From NCBI RefSeq assembly GCF_963675985.1, contig NZ_OY780957.1, positions 434,001 to 498,000 of the forward strand: a stretch of 64,000 nucleotides of DNA, read 5' to 3'. The notes under the pieces were generated by a model, which saw only the letters and a list, made by a program, of their open reading frames with translations, was not told the origin of the DNA and ran no database searches. Of the stretch, positions 1 to 7,231 are shown piece after piece. Each line of letters opens with the position of its first letter. Position 1 is the first letter of the stretch. The position numbers and the translations under genes are program-made. The DNA is from an uncultured Roseibium sp. Lineage in GTDB: Bacteria > Pseudomonadota > Alphaproteobacteria > Rhizobiales > Stappiaceae.

Positions 1-568
1 CGAAGTTGCGTTCCGCTGTCGGTTTCTGCAGCAGGCGTTTCACCGCTCCGGTTTCCGGAAAGTAGTGGATCCGCCGGCCGCGGGATCCGCCCAGGTCCTG
101 CGCTGTCAGCTTCAGCCCTTCCTGGTCGAGATACTGCAAGGCGAACTCGGAATTCTTGGTGCCGATCAGTGTCGGCCCGACATTCAGGTTGGCTCCGCCG
201 AACAGCTTGATCTCCAGATCCTCGCGCCCGCAGCCCGACTTGAGAACCTCGTTGATCAGCGCTTCCATCGCGAAGTTGCCGTAGCGCAGAGCGGCGTTGA
301 TGCCATTCCAGTCAGCCGTCTGGTTGTTGGGCAGCATGAAATGGTTCAGACCGCCGAAACCGGTATGCGGATCGCGCACGCAGGCCGCCACACAGGAACC
401 CAGAACGGTCACGATCATTTCGTCCTTCGCATCGGTGACGTAATACGCCCCCGGCAGCACACGGACGGCCCACATGTCGGCCTTCGCATCGAACGTCCGG
501 CTCACGTTCGGCCCCTCGTGGGCATTGATCGGCCCGTCTTTCCGATAAGCCTGGCTCAGAGCATGCAT
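1..568 (-). CDS. cheD: CheD, chemoreceptor glutamine deamidase (partial, 3' end outside window)
   Basis: CheD deamidates specific glutamines on chemoreceptors and so tunes their signalling. The 189 visible codons are open to the left edge, so the stop is not seen. The family motif VLGSCVAACV carries the catalytic Cys59, and GGLNHFMLP carries His76; the C-terminal GGSRGRRIHYFPETG block is also typical. The visible length is close to a full CheD. Its ATG overlaps the cheR stop by one base (TAATG) and has a purine-rich GGAGGAGGGGG ribosome site inside the end of cheR, so it is probably translationally coupled. It is the last visible gene of chemotaxis cluster 1; a cheB could follow beyond the edge. 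Confidence 0.93.
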   Translation of the reverse strand, partial: MHALSQAYRKDGPINAHEGPNVSRTFDAKADMWAVRVLPGAYYVTDAKDEMIVTVLGSCVAACVRDPHTGFGGLNHFMLPNNQTADWNGINAALRYGNFAMEALINEVLKSGCGREDLEIKLFGGANLNVGPTLIGTKNSEFALQYLDQEGLKLTAQDLGGSRGRRIHYFPETGAVKRLLQKPTAERNF

Positions 569-1434
569 TACCCCCTCCTCCGGTAGACCGTGCGGCCTTT
601 CAGCTCAAAGAGGGACTGGACGTCGAGCAGCGTTTCCGAGTGGCCGATGTAAAGCCAGCCACCGGGCCGCAGCATGCCGGAAAACCGGTCGATCAGTTTT
701 GCCTTGGTCGGCTCGTCGAAATAGATCATGACATTCCGGCAGAAGATCGCGTCGAACGGCCCCCGCATCGGCCATGAACCGAGCAGATTGAGTTGCTTGA
801 AGGCGATCAGATCCTTGAGACCACCCGCCACCTGAAAAGCATCCCCGGCGCCGGGCGCCTTGCCGAAGAAGCGGCCGCGGTAACCGCCCGGCAGGTCGGC
901 GATGGCCGCTGCCGGATAGATACCCGCCTTTCCTCTGGCGACCATCGTGGTATCCAGGTCGGTGGCCAGGATCCTGGCATCCCAGGTTGCCAGGCGCGGC
1001 ATCGCCTGGGTCAGGGTCATCGCGATCGAATAGGGCTCCTCGCCGGAGGAGCATCCGGCCGACCAGATCCGAAGGCGGTTGCGCCCGGTCGACGCCGCCA
1101 TATGGCTCACCTCCGGAATGACCACATCCTTCAAATGATCGAAATGATGGGTTTCCCGAAAGAATTTCGTCAGGTTGGTGGTGATCGCGTTGATGAGGAA
1201 GCCGACTTCATCAACCCCTTCCCGGCTCTTCAGAAGGGCACAATAATCCGAAAACCTGTTCAGCTTGAGCTCCCGCAGGCGTCGCGCCAGGCGGGAATAG
1301 ACCATGTTCTTCTTGTGGTCCTTCAGAACGATGCCGGTTTTCTCGTAAACGGTAGCGGAGAGAAACCGGAAATCCTTGTCCCCGAAAGCGAACTCCTGGC
1401 CGGACTGTTCATCCCTTGCCGTGACTGCAGACAT
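568..1434 (-). CDS. cheR: CheR, chemotaxis protein methyltransferase (cluster 1)
   Basis: This enzyme uses S-adenosylmethionine to methylate glutamates on chemoreceptors. The all-helical N-terminal domain contains the family block TTNLTKFFRE (about residues 86-94). The Rossmann domain has the AdoMet site RIWSAGCSSGEEPYS near 123-136 and the later FDAIFCRNVMIYFD block. An ATG 12 bases further upstream (1446) exists, but only the ATG at 1434 has a suitable ribosome site (GAGGTG about 6 bases before it), giving 288 aa. It lies directly after the receptor gene whose C-terminal DWKEF tail is a CheR docking peptide. A second CheR is encoded at about 55 kb. Confidence 0.95.
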   Translation of the reverse strand: MSAVTARDEQSGQEFAFGDKDFRFLSATVYEKTGIVLKDHKKNMVYSRLARRLRELKLNRFSDYCALLKSREGVDEVGFLINAITTNLTKFFRETHHFDHLKDVVIPEVSHMAASTGRNRLRIWSAGCSSGEEPYSIAMTLTQAMPRLATWDARILATDLDTTMVARGKAGIYPAAAIADLPGGYRGRFFGKAPGAGDAFQVAGGLKDLIAFKQLNLLGSWPMRGPFDAIFCRNVMIYFDEPTKAKLIDRFSGMLRPGGWLYIGHSETLLDVQSLFELKGRTVYRRRG

Positions 1435-1450
1435 ACGACACCTCATGAAA

Positions 1451-1488
1451 CGGCATCCCCGGCCACGCCGGCCGGAGATGCCTGCCGT
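1451..1488 (-). other. Stem-loop between mcp and cheR
   Basis: GGCATC (1452-1457) pairs with GATGCC (1477-1482) around a GC-rich inner hairpin built from GGCC repeats. There is no T-run on the minus strand, so it is more likely an mRNA processing or stabilising element after the receptor cistron than a terminator. Confidence 0.35.
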
Positions 1489-1500
1489 TAGGCTCTGGCC

Positions 1501-3411
1501 TTAGAATTCCTTCCAGTCGTCATCCTCTTCGAACGCGGACTGGAGATCGGCCTGCATGGAGGCCACCGCCGCGGCTCCGCCGCCGGCAACGCGCATGGTC
1601 CGGTCCGGCCGGACGGCGACGGGACGTTGCGGCTGCGCGGCGGGTCGGCTGGGCGCCAGCGCTGCCGTGTCACCGGCTCGGAAGAAGGACATCCGCTGGT
1701 GCATGCTGGAAGCCTGTTCCTGAAGCATCCGACAGGCAGCGGCATTTTCCTCGACCAGGGCCGAGTTCTGCTGGGTCATCTCGTCCATCTGGCTGATGGC
1801 CTTGTTGATTTCCTCAACACCGGTAGCCTGCTCGCGGCTGGCGGCCGCAATTTCGGAAACGATGTCGGTCACGCGCTTCACCGATTCCACGATTTCGGTC
1901 AGTGACGTGCCGGCATTGTTGACCAGGGTCACGCCGTCCTTCACCTGTGACCCGCTGGCCAGGATCAGCGCCTTGATATCTTTCGCCGCTTCGGACGACC
2001 GTTGCGCCAGAGAGCGCACTTCGGAGGCCACGACCGCAAACCCCTTGCCCGCATCACCCGCACGGGCGGCCTCGACCGCCGCGTTCAGGGCCAGCAGGTT
2101 GGTCTGGAACGCGATCTCGTCGATCACCCCGGTGATATCGGAAATTTTCTGCGAGGAATCCTCGATCTGGGACATGGCGGTCACCGCCTTGCCGACCACA
2201 TCGCCGCCATCGGAAGCAACCGTGCGGGCACTGATCGCCAGCTGGTTCGCCTGCTGGGCATTGTCCGCATTCTGCTTGATCGTGGAGGCGATCTGCTCCA
2301 TCGAAGCCGCCGTTTCCTGCAGGTTGGACGCCTGTTGTTCGGTACGTTGCGACAGATCGTTTGTGCCGGAGGTGATTTCAGCTGATGCGTTGGTAACCTC
2401 GTTCGCACTGACACTGACCTCGGTGACGATCTCGCTCAGTTGCTCCGCGGTCCGGTTGAGACGGTTTTTCAGATCCTCGAAGCTTCCCGCGTAGGACCGT
2501 TCGATCCGCTTGGTCAGATCACCGGAAGCAATCGCCTCCAGGTTGGTGTTCACATCGTCGAGTGCCTCGCCGGTGGTTTCGCACAGACGGTTCATGGCTT
2601 CCGCAAGATTGCGCATGAAGCCGGTCTTGCCCTCCAGCGAAATCCGTTCGGCAAAGTTGCCGTTCACGGCGGCGGTGACCATCGTGTCGATTTCGGCCTC
2701 GACCGCCCGTTCCTGGGTGACGTCTCTCCACTCGACCACAGAGCCCAGCCTGTTGCCGTCCGAATCCATGACCGGGTTGGCGATCAGGTCGAACTTGCGC
2801 CCGGCGACGCTGATGCTCGTATTATAGGTGGAGGAAAGCCGCTCCAGCATGCCGCGCTGATGGGCCGGGTTCTTGTGGAACACATCGATGTTCGTGCCGA
2901 CCAGCTTGCTGGCATCGAACTGGGACAATTCCTTGCGCAGATCGACTTCCGCTTCCTTCATCATCTCCGTGACGCTGTCGTTCATGTAAACGATGTTGTA
3001 GTTGTGGTCGGCGACCATCACGTTGGTGGTGCACCGGTCGAGCGCGACCTTGATCCGCTGGAACCCGAAACCCCGCTCCTTAATGGCCTGAACATGGCGT
3101 GCCAGAACGCCGAATTCGTCGGTCCGATCGATGCCCGGAATTTCCACGTTCGAATCGCCGTTCGCGATCTGCCCGATTGCCCCCGACATACTGGCAAGCG
3201 GCCGGGTGATGGAGCGCACCGTGACATAGGCAATGGCCCCGGCCAGAAGCAAGTCGATCACCACGATACCGAGGTCGACGAAGATCTCGGAGCCGTGGGC
3301 TCCGTTTGCGATTGCCGTGGCAACCGTCGAGCCAACAAGGATCAGGGCGATCGCCGAGAACCCGGTGATGAGCCGTTTCATGATACTCATTTTGGAAAAT
3401 AACCTGGGCAT
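1501..3411 (-). CDS. Methyl-accepting chemotaxis protein with PAS domain and CheR-tethering tail
   Basis: A 636-aa receptor. Two membrane helices (about 13-35 and 43-65) are joined by only about eight residues, so there is essentially no periplasmic sensor domain. HAMP follows (about 66-120), then a PAS-like domain (about 122-235, starting IKVALDRCTTNVMVADHNYN), a second HAMP-like linker and the MCP signalling hairpin with its tip at DEIAFQTNLLALNAAVEAAR. The last five residues, DWKEF, fit the xWxxF pentapeptide that tethers CheR or CheB. Sensing is therefore probably cytoplasmic, through PAS. The gene sits between cheW and cheR in cluster 1. The ATG at 3411 has a G-rich ribosome site; an internal ATG at 3390 lacks one. 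Confidence 0.94.
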   Translation of the reverse strand: MPRLFSKMSIMKRLITGFSAIALILVGSTVATAIANGAHGSEIFVDLGIVVIDLLLAGAIAYVTVRSITRPLASMSGAIGQIANGDSNVEIPGIDRTDEFGVLARHVQAIKERGFGFQRIKVALDRCTTNVMVADHNYNIVYMNDSVTEMMKEAEVDLRKELSQFDASKLVGTNIDVFHKNPAHQRGMLERLSSTYNTSISVAGRKFDLIANPVMDSDGNRLGSVVEWRDVTQERAVEAEIDTMVTAAVNGNFAERISLEGKTGFMRNLAEAMNRLCETTGEALDDVNTNLEAIASGDLTKRIERSYAGSFEDLKNRLNRTAEQLSEIVTEVSVSANEVTNASAEITSGTNDLSQRTEQQASNLQETAASMEQIASTIKQNADNAQQANQLAISARTVASDGGDVVGKAVTAMSQIEDSSQKISDITGVIDEIAFQTNLLALNAAVEAARAGDAGKGFAVVASEVRSLAQRSSEAAKDIKALILASGSQVKDGVTLVNNAGTSLTEIVESVKRVTDIVSEIAAASREQATGVEEINKAISQMDEMTQQNSALVEENAAACRMLQEQASSMHQRMSFFRAGDTAALAPSRPAAQPQRPVAVRPDRTMRVAGGGAAAVASMQADLQSAFEEDDDWKEF

Positions 3412-3462
3412 TTTCGAACCCCCGTTCTGGAAGCGTTTCGGCGAAGGGCCGCCGGGATTTGG

Positions 3463-3984
3463 TTAAGCGGCTATTTCGCCCGATGTAGCGATGTCCCCGC
3501 GCTGGAACAGTTTCTCGAGTGACAGCAGAACGACCATGTTCTCCTCGACGGTGATAATCCCGGAGAGGAACTCCGCCGCCGCGATGCGCTCCATGTCCGG
3601 CACCGGCCGGATCTGGTCCTCATGGACGGTCAGGATGTCGGACACCGCATCCACCAGCAGACCGACGGTCCGCTCCTTGACGCTGGCGATGATCACGACG
3701 TGATAGGGCGTAGCCACCGTGCCCCCCATGCCGAACCGGCGGCGCAGGTCGAAGGTCGGCACAATGGTTCCGCGCAGGTTCATCACGCCGAGATTGTAAT
3801 CGGGCTGGTTCGGCAGCGGTGCCGTCTCTGTCCATCCCTTGATTTCCCGGACAGCCATGATGTCGATGGCGAACTCCTCGTCGCCGACCCTGAAGCTGAT
3901 GAACTGCCGCGTGTTCGGCTGGTTGATCTCCATCGCTTCGGAGGCATCGGCTTCCTGGTCTATTCCGTCGATGTGGTCGTCCAT
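3463..3984 (-). CDS. cheW: CheW, chemotaxis coupling protein (cluster 1)
   Basis: CheW couples the CheA kinase to chemoreceptors in signalling arrays. The 173-aa protein is a single CheW domain after a short acidic leader of about 25 residues. It contains FRVGDEEFAIDIMAVREIKG and the hallmark NLRGTIVPTFDLRRRFG block. A very strong ribosome site (AGGGGGGAGAA) precedes the ATG. It lies 14 bases after cheA and 51 bases before the receptor gene on the same strand, consistent with one operon. A second, divergent CheW is encoded at 57.5 kb. Confidence 0.96.
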   Translation of the reverse strand: MDDHIDGIDQEADASEAMEINQPNTRQFISFRVGDEEFAIDIMAVREIKGWTETAPLPNQPDYNLGVMNLRGTIVPTFDLRRRFGMGGTVATPYHVVIIASVKERTVGLLVDAVSDILTVHEDQIRPVPDMERIAAAEFLSGIITVEENMVVLLSLEKLFQRGDIATSGEIAA

Positions 3985-3998
3985 TTCTCCCCCCTTCC

Positions 3999-6212
3999 CT
4001 ATCCGGTCTGCGCCATTTCCGAAGGCAGCCCGTCAGTGGACGGGGCATCAGGCGCATGTGTTGACGTTTCGTGTGTGTGATGTCTGCCGTTCGGACGCGG
4101 ACCCTCGCCCCGGCTGGGCATGGTCCGCAATTGCTCGATGTCGAGGATGAGCGCGACCCTGCCATTGCCGAGGATCGTCGCCCCCGAGACACCCGGCACA
4201 GGATCGAAGTTTTCCTGCAGGCTCTTGATGACCACCTGCTGCTGGCCGATCAGTTCATCGACCACGACACCGATCTTTCCGCCGTTGGCGGTTTCCAGGA
4301 GCACGACAAGGCCATTCCACGGCTCCGTTATCGCGTCCGGGACATTGAACAGGCGGTGCAGGTAAATGAGCCGGATGAATTCCCCCCGGATCGAAACGAC
4401 TTCTCCACCGCCGGCCAATGCCCGCGCCTGGCCGCGTTCCGGCTGGAAGCTCTCCACGATGCTGGTCAGCGGCAGGATGTATTTCTCCCGGCCGACCGCA
4501 ACCATCATGCCGTCGAGCACAGCAAGCGTCAGTGGGATCGTCAGCGTGAAACGGGTGCCCTTGCCGAGGACGGACTGGACGCTGATGCGCCCGCCGAGAT
4601 TGTTGATGTTCCGGCGCACCACATCCATGCCCACGCCCCGTCCCGAAACATCGGTGACCGCCTTCGCGGTCGAAAACCCGGGGGCAAAGATCAGATCGTC
4701 GATCTCATCATCGCCCAGCTTGGCGGCGGCGGCGACAATGCCTTTCTCGACGGCCTTGTCGAACAGCTTTCTGCGGTCGATACCGGCGCCGTCATCAGTC
4801 ACCTGGATCAGGATATTGCCGCCGGCATGTTTGGCCGCGAGCTTGATCGTGCCAACCGGTGCCTTGCCCTTTTGCTTACGGGTTTCGGCATCCTCGAGCC
4901 CATGATCGATCGCATTGCGGATCATGTGCGTCAGGGGATCGGCCAATTCCTCGATCACGGTCTTGTCGACTTCGGTCTGCTCGCCGGTCGTCAGCAGCCT
5001 GACCTGCTTACCCACCTTTGCGGAAACCTCACGGACAAGACGCGGCATCCTGGCGAAGACCGATTTGACCGGCTGCATCCGGATCGCCATGACGCATTCC
5101 TGCAGTTCGCGGATCAAGGTCGCCATTTCCTCATGACCCTGCACGGCCTGGAGGCCGCCGGCCTCGTTCCGCTCTGCGGCTTCCTGCGCCAGCATGGATT
5201 GGGTAATGACCAGCTCGCCGACCACGTTCACCAGCCTGTCGACCCGATCGAGATCGACCCGGATAGAAGTGACCCCTGTCGCTCCGGAAGCAGGCTTTGA
5301 AGCCGGTCCTTTCGTATTTTGCGGCGCCGGCACCACCTTCGCCGACGGTTTGGGAGAGGCTTGCTCGGCCATGGCAGGTGTCTTTTGCGTGGAAGGCGCG
5401 TCAGCAGTCGGAGCTTCCTCGGCAGTTTCCACTTTGTCCTGATTGCCGGAGACCGAAGCGGCATCCAGCCTGATGATCTCCAGATCGCAATCGTCTTCCA
5501 CAAACTCGAAAACTTCCGCGATATCGTCCCGGGATTTCGCGGTGATCAGCTCGAACGTCCAGGAAAGATAGGCGTCTTCGGGCTCCAGGCTCCGAAGCGG
5601 CGGCAGGCCCGACAAGTCACAGGTGACGGTCAGATCCCCGAGTGTCTTGAGTTCACGGACCAGAAGCAGCGGTTCGTTCGCGTGGCGGAACAGTTCCGCG
5701 TGCGGCTTGAAGCTGATCCGGAAACGGGACGGTCCGCTATTCCGGTCGGACACCTGATGTTCCGCCAGATCCGGATCACCGGCGGGTGCGCCTTCGACAC
5801 CTCCGTCTTCTTCCATGATCTGTTCCAGCTCGTCGAGCACGTCCGCGCCGTAGTCGTCGGCGAGATCCTGTTCCAGCTGGGCCGCCTCGACCAGAACCGC
5901 AAGGATGTCGCCTGCATTGACAAGCGCGGTGATGACCCGTTCGCTCTGTTCGATCCGGCCCTCTCGCAGGAGATCCAGAAGCGCTTCATACTTGTGGGAA
6001 AAGGCCACCAGACGGGCGTAATTGAAAGCACCCGCCCCCGCCTTGATCGAATGAACGGCGCGGAAAATCGAATTCAGGGCTTCGCTGTCGGCGGTTTCCT
6101 CCTGCAGACAGCTCAGCCGTTCATCCAGATTTGTCAGCAGTTCATCGCATTCATCGAAGAATGTCTTGCGGAACTGCGCGAATTCGTCGCCGGTTATCTT
6201 GCCACTGCTCAT
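3999..6212 (-). CDS. cheA: CheA, chemotaxis histidine kinase (cluster 1)
   Basis: The central kinase of cluster 1, 737 aa. Domain order is the P1 Hpt domain (phospho-accepting His54 in AVHSIKAGAGAF), an intermediate P2-like domain (about 165-255), a long Ala/Pro/Lys-rich linker, the dimerisation helices, the HATPase with N-box HMIRNAIDHGLED and G-boxes DDGAGID and GRGVGMDVV, and a C-terminal CheW-like domain. After that domain there is an unusual tail of about 40 residues rich in Arg, His, Thr and Pro (for example NGRHHTHETSTHAP). It lies between cheY and cheW in the operon. Confidence 0.96.
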   Translation of the reverse strand: MSSGKITGDEFAQFRKTFFDECDELLTNLDERLSCLQEETADSEALNSIFRAVHSIKAGAGAFNYARLVAFSHKYEALLDLLREGRIEQSERVITALVNAGDILAVLVEAAQLEQDLADDYGADVLDELEQIMEEDGGVEGAPAGDPDLAEHQVSDRNSGPSRFRISFKPHAELFRHANEPLLLVRELKTLGDLTVTCDLSGLPPLRSLEPEDAYLSWTFELITAKSRDDIAEVFEFVEDDCDLEIIRLDAASVSGNQDKVETAEEAPTADAPSTQKTPAMAEQASPKPSAKVVPAPQNTKGPASKPASGATGVTSIRVDLDRVDRLVNVVGELVITQSMLAQEAAERNEAGGLQAVQGHEEMATLIRELQECVMAIRMQPVKSVFARMPRLVREVSAKVGKQVRLLTTGEQTEVDKTVIEELADPLTHMIRNAIDHGLEDAETRKQKGKAPVGTIKLAAKHAGGNILIQVTDDGAGIDRRKLFDKAVEKGIVAAAAKLGDDEIDDLIFAPGFSTAKAVTDVSGRGVGMDVVRRNINNLGGRISVQSVLGKGTRFTLTIPLTLAVLDGMMVAVGREKYILPLTSIVESFQPERGQARALAGGGEVVSIRGEFIRLIYLHRLFNVPDAITEPWNGLVVLLETANGGKIGVVVDELIGQQQVVIKSLQENFDPVPGVSGATILGNGRVALILDIEQLRTMPSRGEGPRPNGRHHTHETSTHAPDAPSTDGLPSEMAQTG

Positions 6213-6233
6213 CTGGTGGTATCCCGTTGCCAG

Positions 6234-6599
6234 TCAGGGGCAGACCTTGTTCACGACCTGGACAAGCTTGTCCGGCGTAAACGGTTTCACGATCCAGCCG
6301 GTCGCTCCGGCAGCGCGGCCGTCGGCCTTTTTCTGATCGCCGCCCTCCGTGGTCAGCACGAGAATGGGCACCGAACGATGGGCACCGCCGCCACGCACCC
6401 GCTTGACGAGGGTTACCCCGTCCATGTTCGGCATGTTGATGTCGGTGATGATCAGGTCGACGCTGGTCTTGTCGAGAACCGCCAGCGCATCCACGCCGTC
6501 CTCGGCCTCCACGACTTCGAAGCCGGCCCCCTTCAAAGTGAAGCTGACCATGTCGCGCATGGTCTTGGAATCATCGACAGTAAGAATCTTCTTTGCCAT
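6234..6599 (-). CDS. cheY: CheY-type single-domain response regulator (cluster 1)
   Basis: A stand-alone receiver domain of 121 aa that should accept phosphate from CheA and act on the flagellar switch or serve as a phosphate sink. The acidic pair is in TVDDS, the phosphorylation site is Asp53 in IITDINMPNMDG, and Thr/Lys switch residues lie in VLTTEGG and VKPFTPDKL. The reading frame is open further upstream, but the MAKKILTVDD start at 6599 fits the family and begins just after the upstream STAS stop (6601). It precedes cheA by 21 bases. Confidence 0.95.
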   Translation of the reverse strand: MAKKILTVDDSKTMRDMVSFTLKGAGFEVVEAEDGVDALAVLDKTSVDLIITDINMPNMDGVTLVKRVRGGGAHRSVPILVLTTEGGDQKKADGRAAGATGWIVKPFTPDKLVQVVNKVCP

Positions 6600-6600
6600 C

Positions 6601-6903
6601 CTAATGAGAACTCCAACGCTTGAGATCTTCGGCCAGCCCGAGATCTTCAAAGGCAAAAACCAGTGACTGGGACGCATCGCGAAGCTGGAAGGACCGCCCT
6701 TCAGCGGCAAAGTCGCGAGCGGCAGCAGCCAAGACCTGCACACCCGGAGTGGAAACCCGCTCCACCTTGCTGCCGTCGACAGTGATCTGATCGGTCTCCG
6801 AACCGACCTCGATCAAGCCCTCCTTGAGGGAAGGAGCGACACCGATGTCGAGAACCTCCGGCAGCACATAAGCACACGCCTTATCGTCAGAACCGCTGCT
6901 CAA
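6601..6903 (-). CDS. STAS-domain protein, first gene of chemotaxis cluster 1
   Basis: A small (about 100 aa) STAS-fold protein with the typical VDGSKVERVSTPGVQVLAAA helix-strand block and a C-terminal LVFAFEDLGL segment. Such proteins head several alphaproteobacterial che operons; in Sinorhizobium the comparable position is held by CheS, which assists CheY phosphate-sink turnover, but equivalence here is inference. No ATG is available. A TTG at 6903 has an excellent ribosome site (GGGAGGT, 7-base spacing), whereas a TTG at 6945 has none, so 6903 is chosen. The stop is one base from the cheY start. Confidence 0.85.
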   Translation of the reverse strand: MSSGSDDKACAYVLPEVLDIGVAPSLKEGLIEVGSETDQITVDGSKVERVSTPGVQVLAAAARDFAAEGRSFQLRDASQSLVFAFEDLGLAEDLKRWSSH

Positions 6904-7231
6904 TTCAGACACCTCCCGGGCATTAAGACCAGGCGCACCTGTCAATAATTACCATGTAAATATCTCAAGGTGCCCTAGAAGGATTTCAGAGAATACAAGC
7001 ACTATAGGGTTTACAATTTATTAACATCTGAATTTAACCATTGTTATTTCCTACAATTATAATGCAAAATATCGTATTTATCCTTAAATCAATCCAAATT
7101 AATAATAATAAACAATTATAACGCGTGATATTTACAAATTTTTCACAGAAAATAGCCAATAACTATGCAATATACACGCTTTAAGTGCATGAGTGAGATA
7201 TTGCGTTAATCATAATGTCCGCGGGATATTC
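6904..7231. promoter_or_regulatory. AT-rich divergent intergenic region (che cluster 1 / hybrid kinase)
   Basis: About 330 bp, strikingly AT-rich compared with its surroundings, must hold the promoters for the leftward che operon and the rightward kinase gene. TTAAC-type half sites occur near 7021 and 7034, but the spacer between them is nine bases, not the seven of a full CtrA box. No hairpin terminator or small ORF was recognised. Confidence 0.5.

Noticed and set aside
7018..7040. Possible CtrA box before the hybrid kinase
   Set aside because: The two TTAA half sites are separated by nine bases rather than seven, so it does not fit the consensus.
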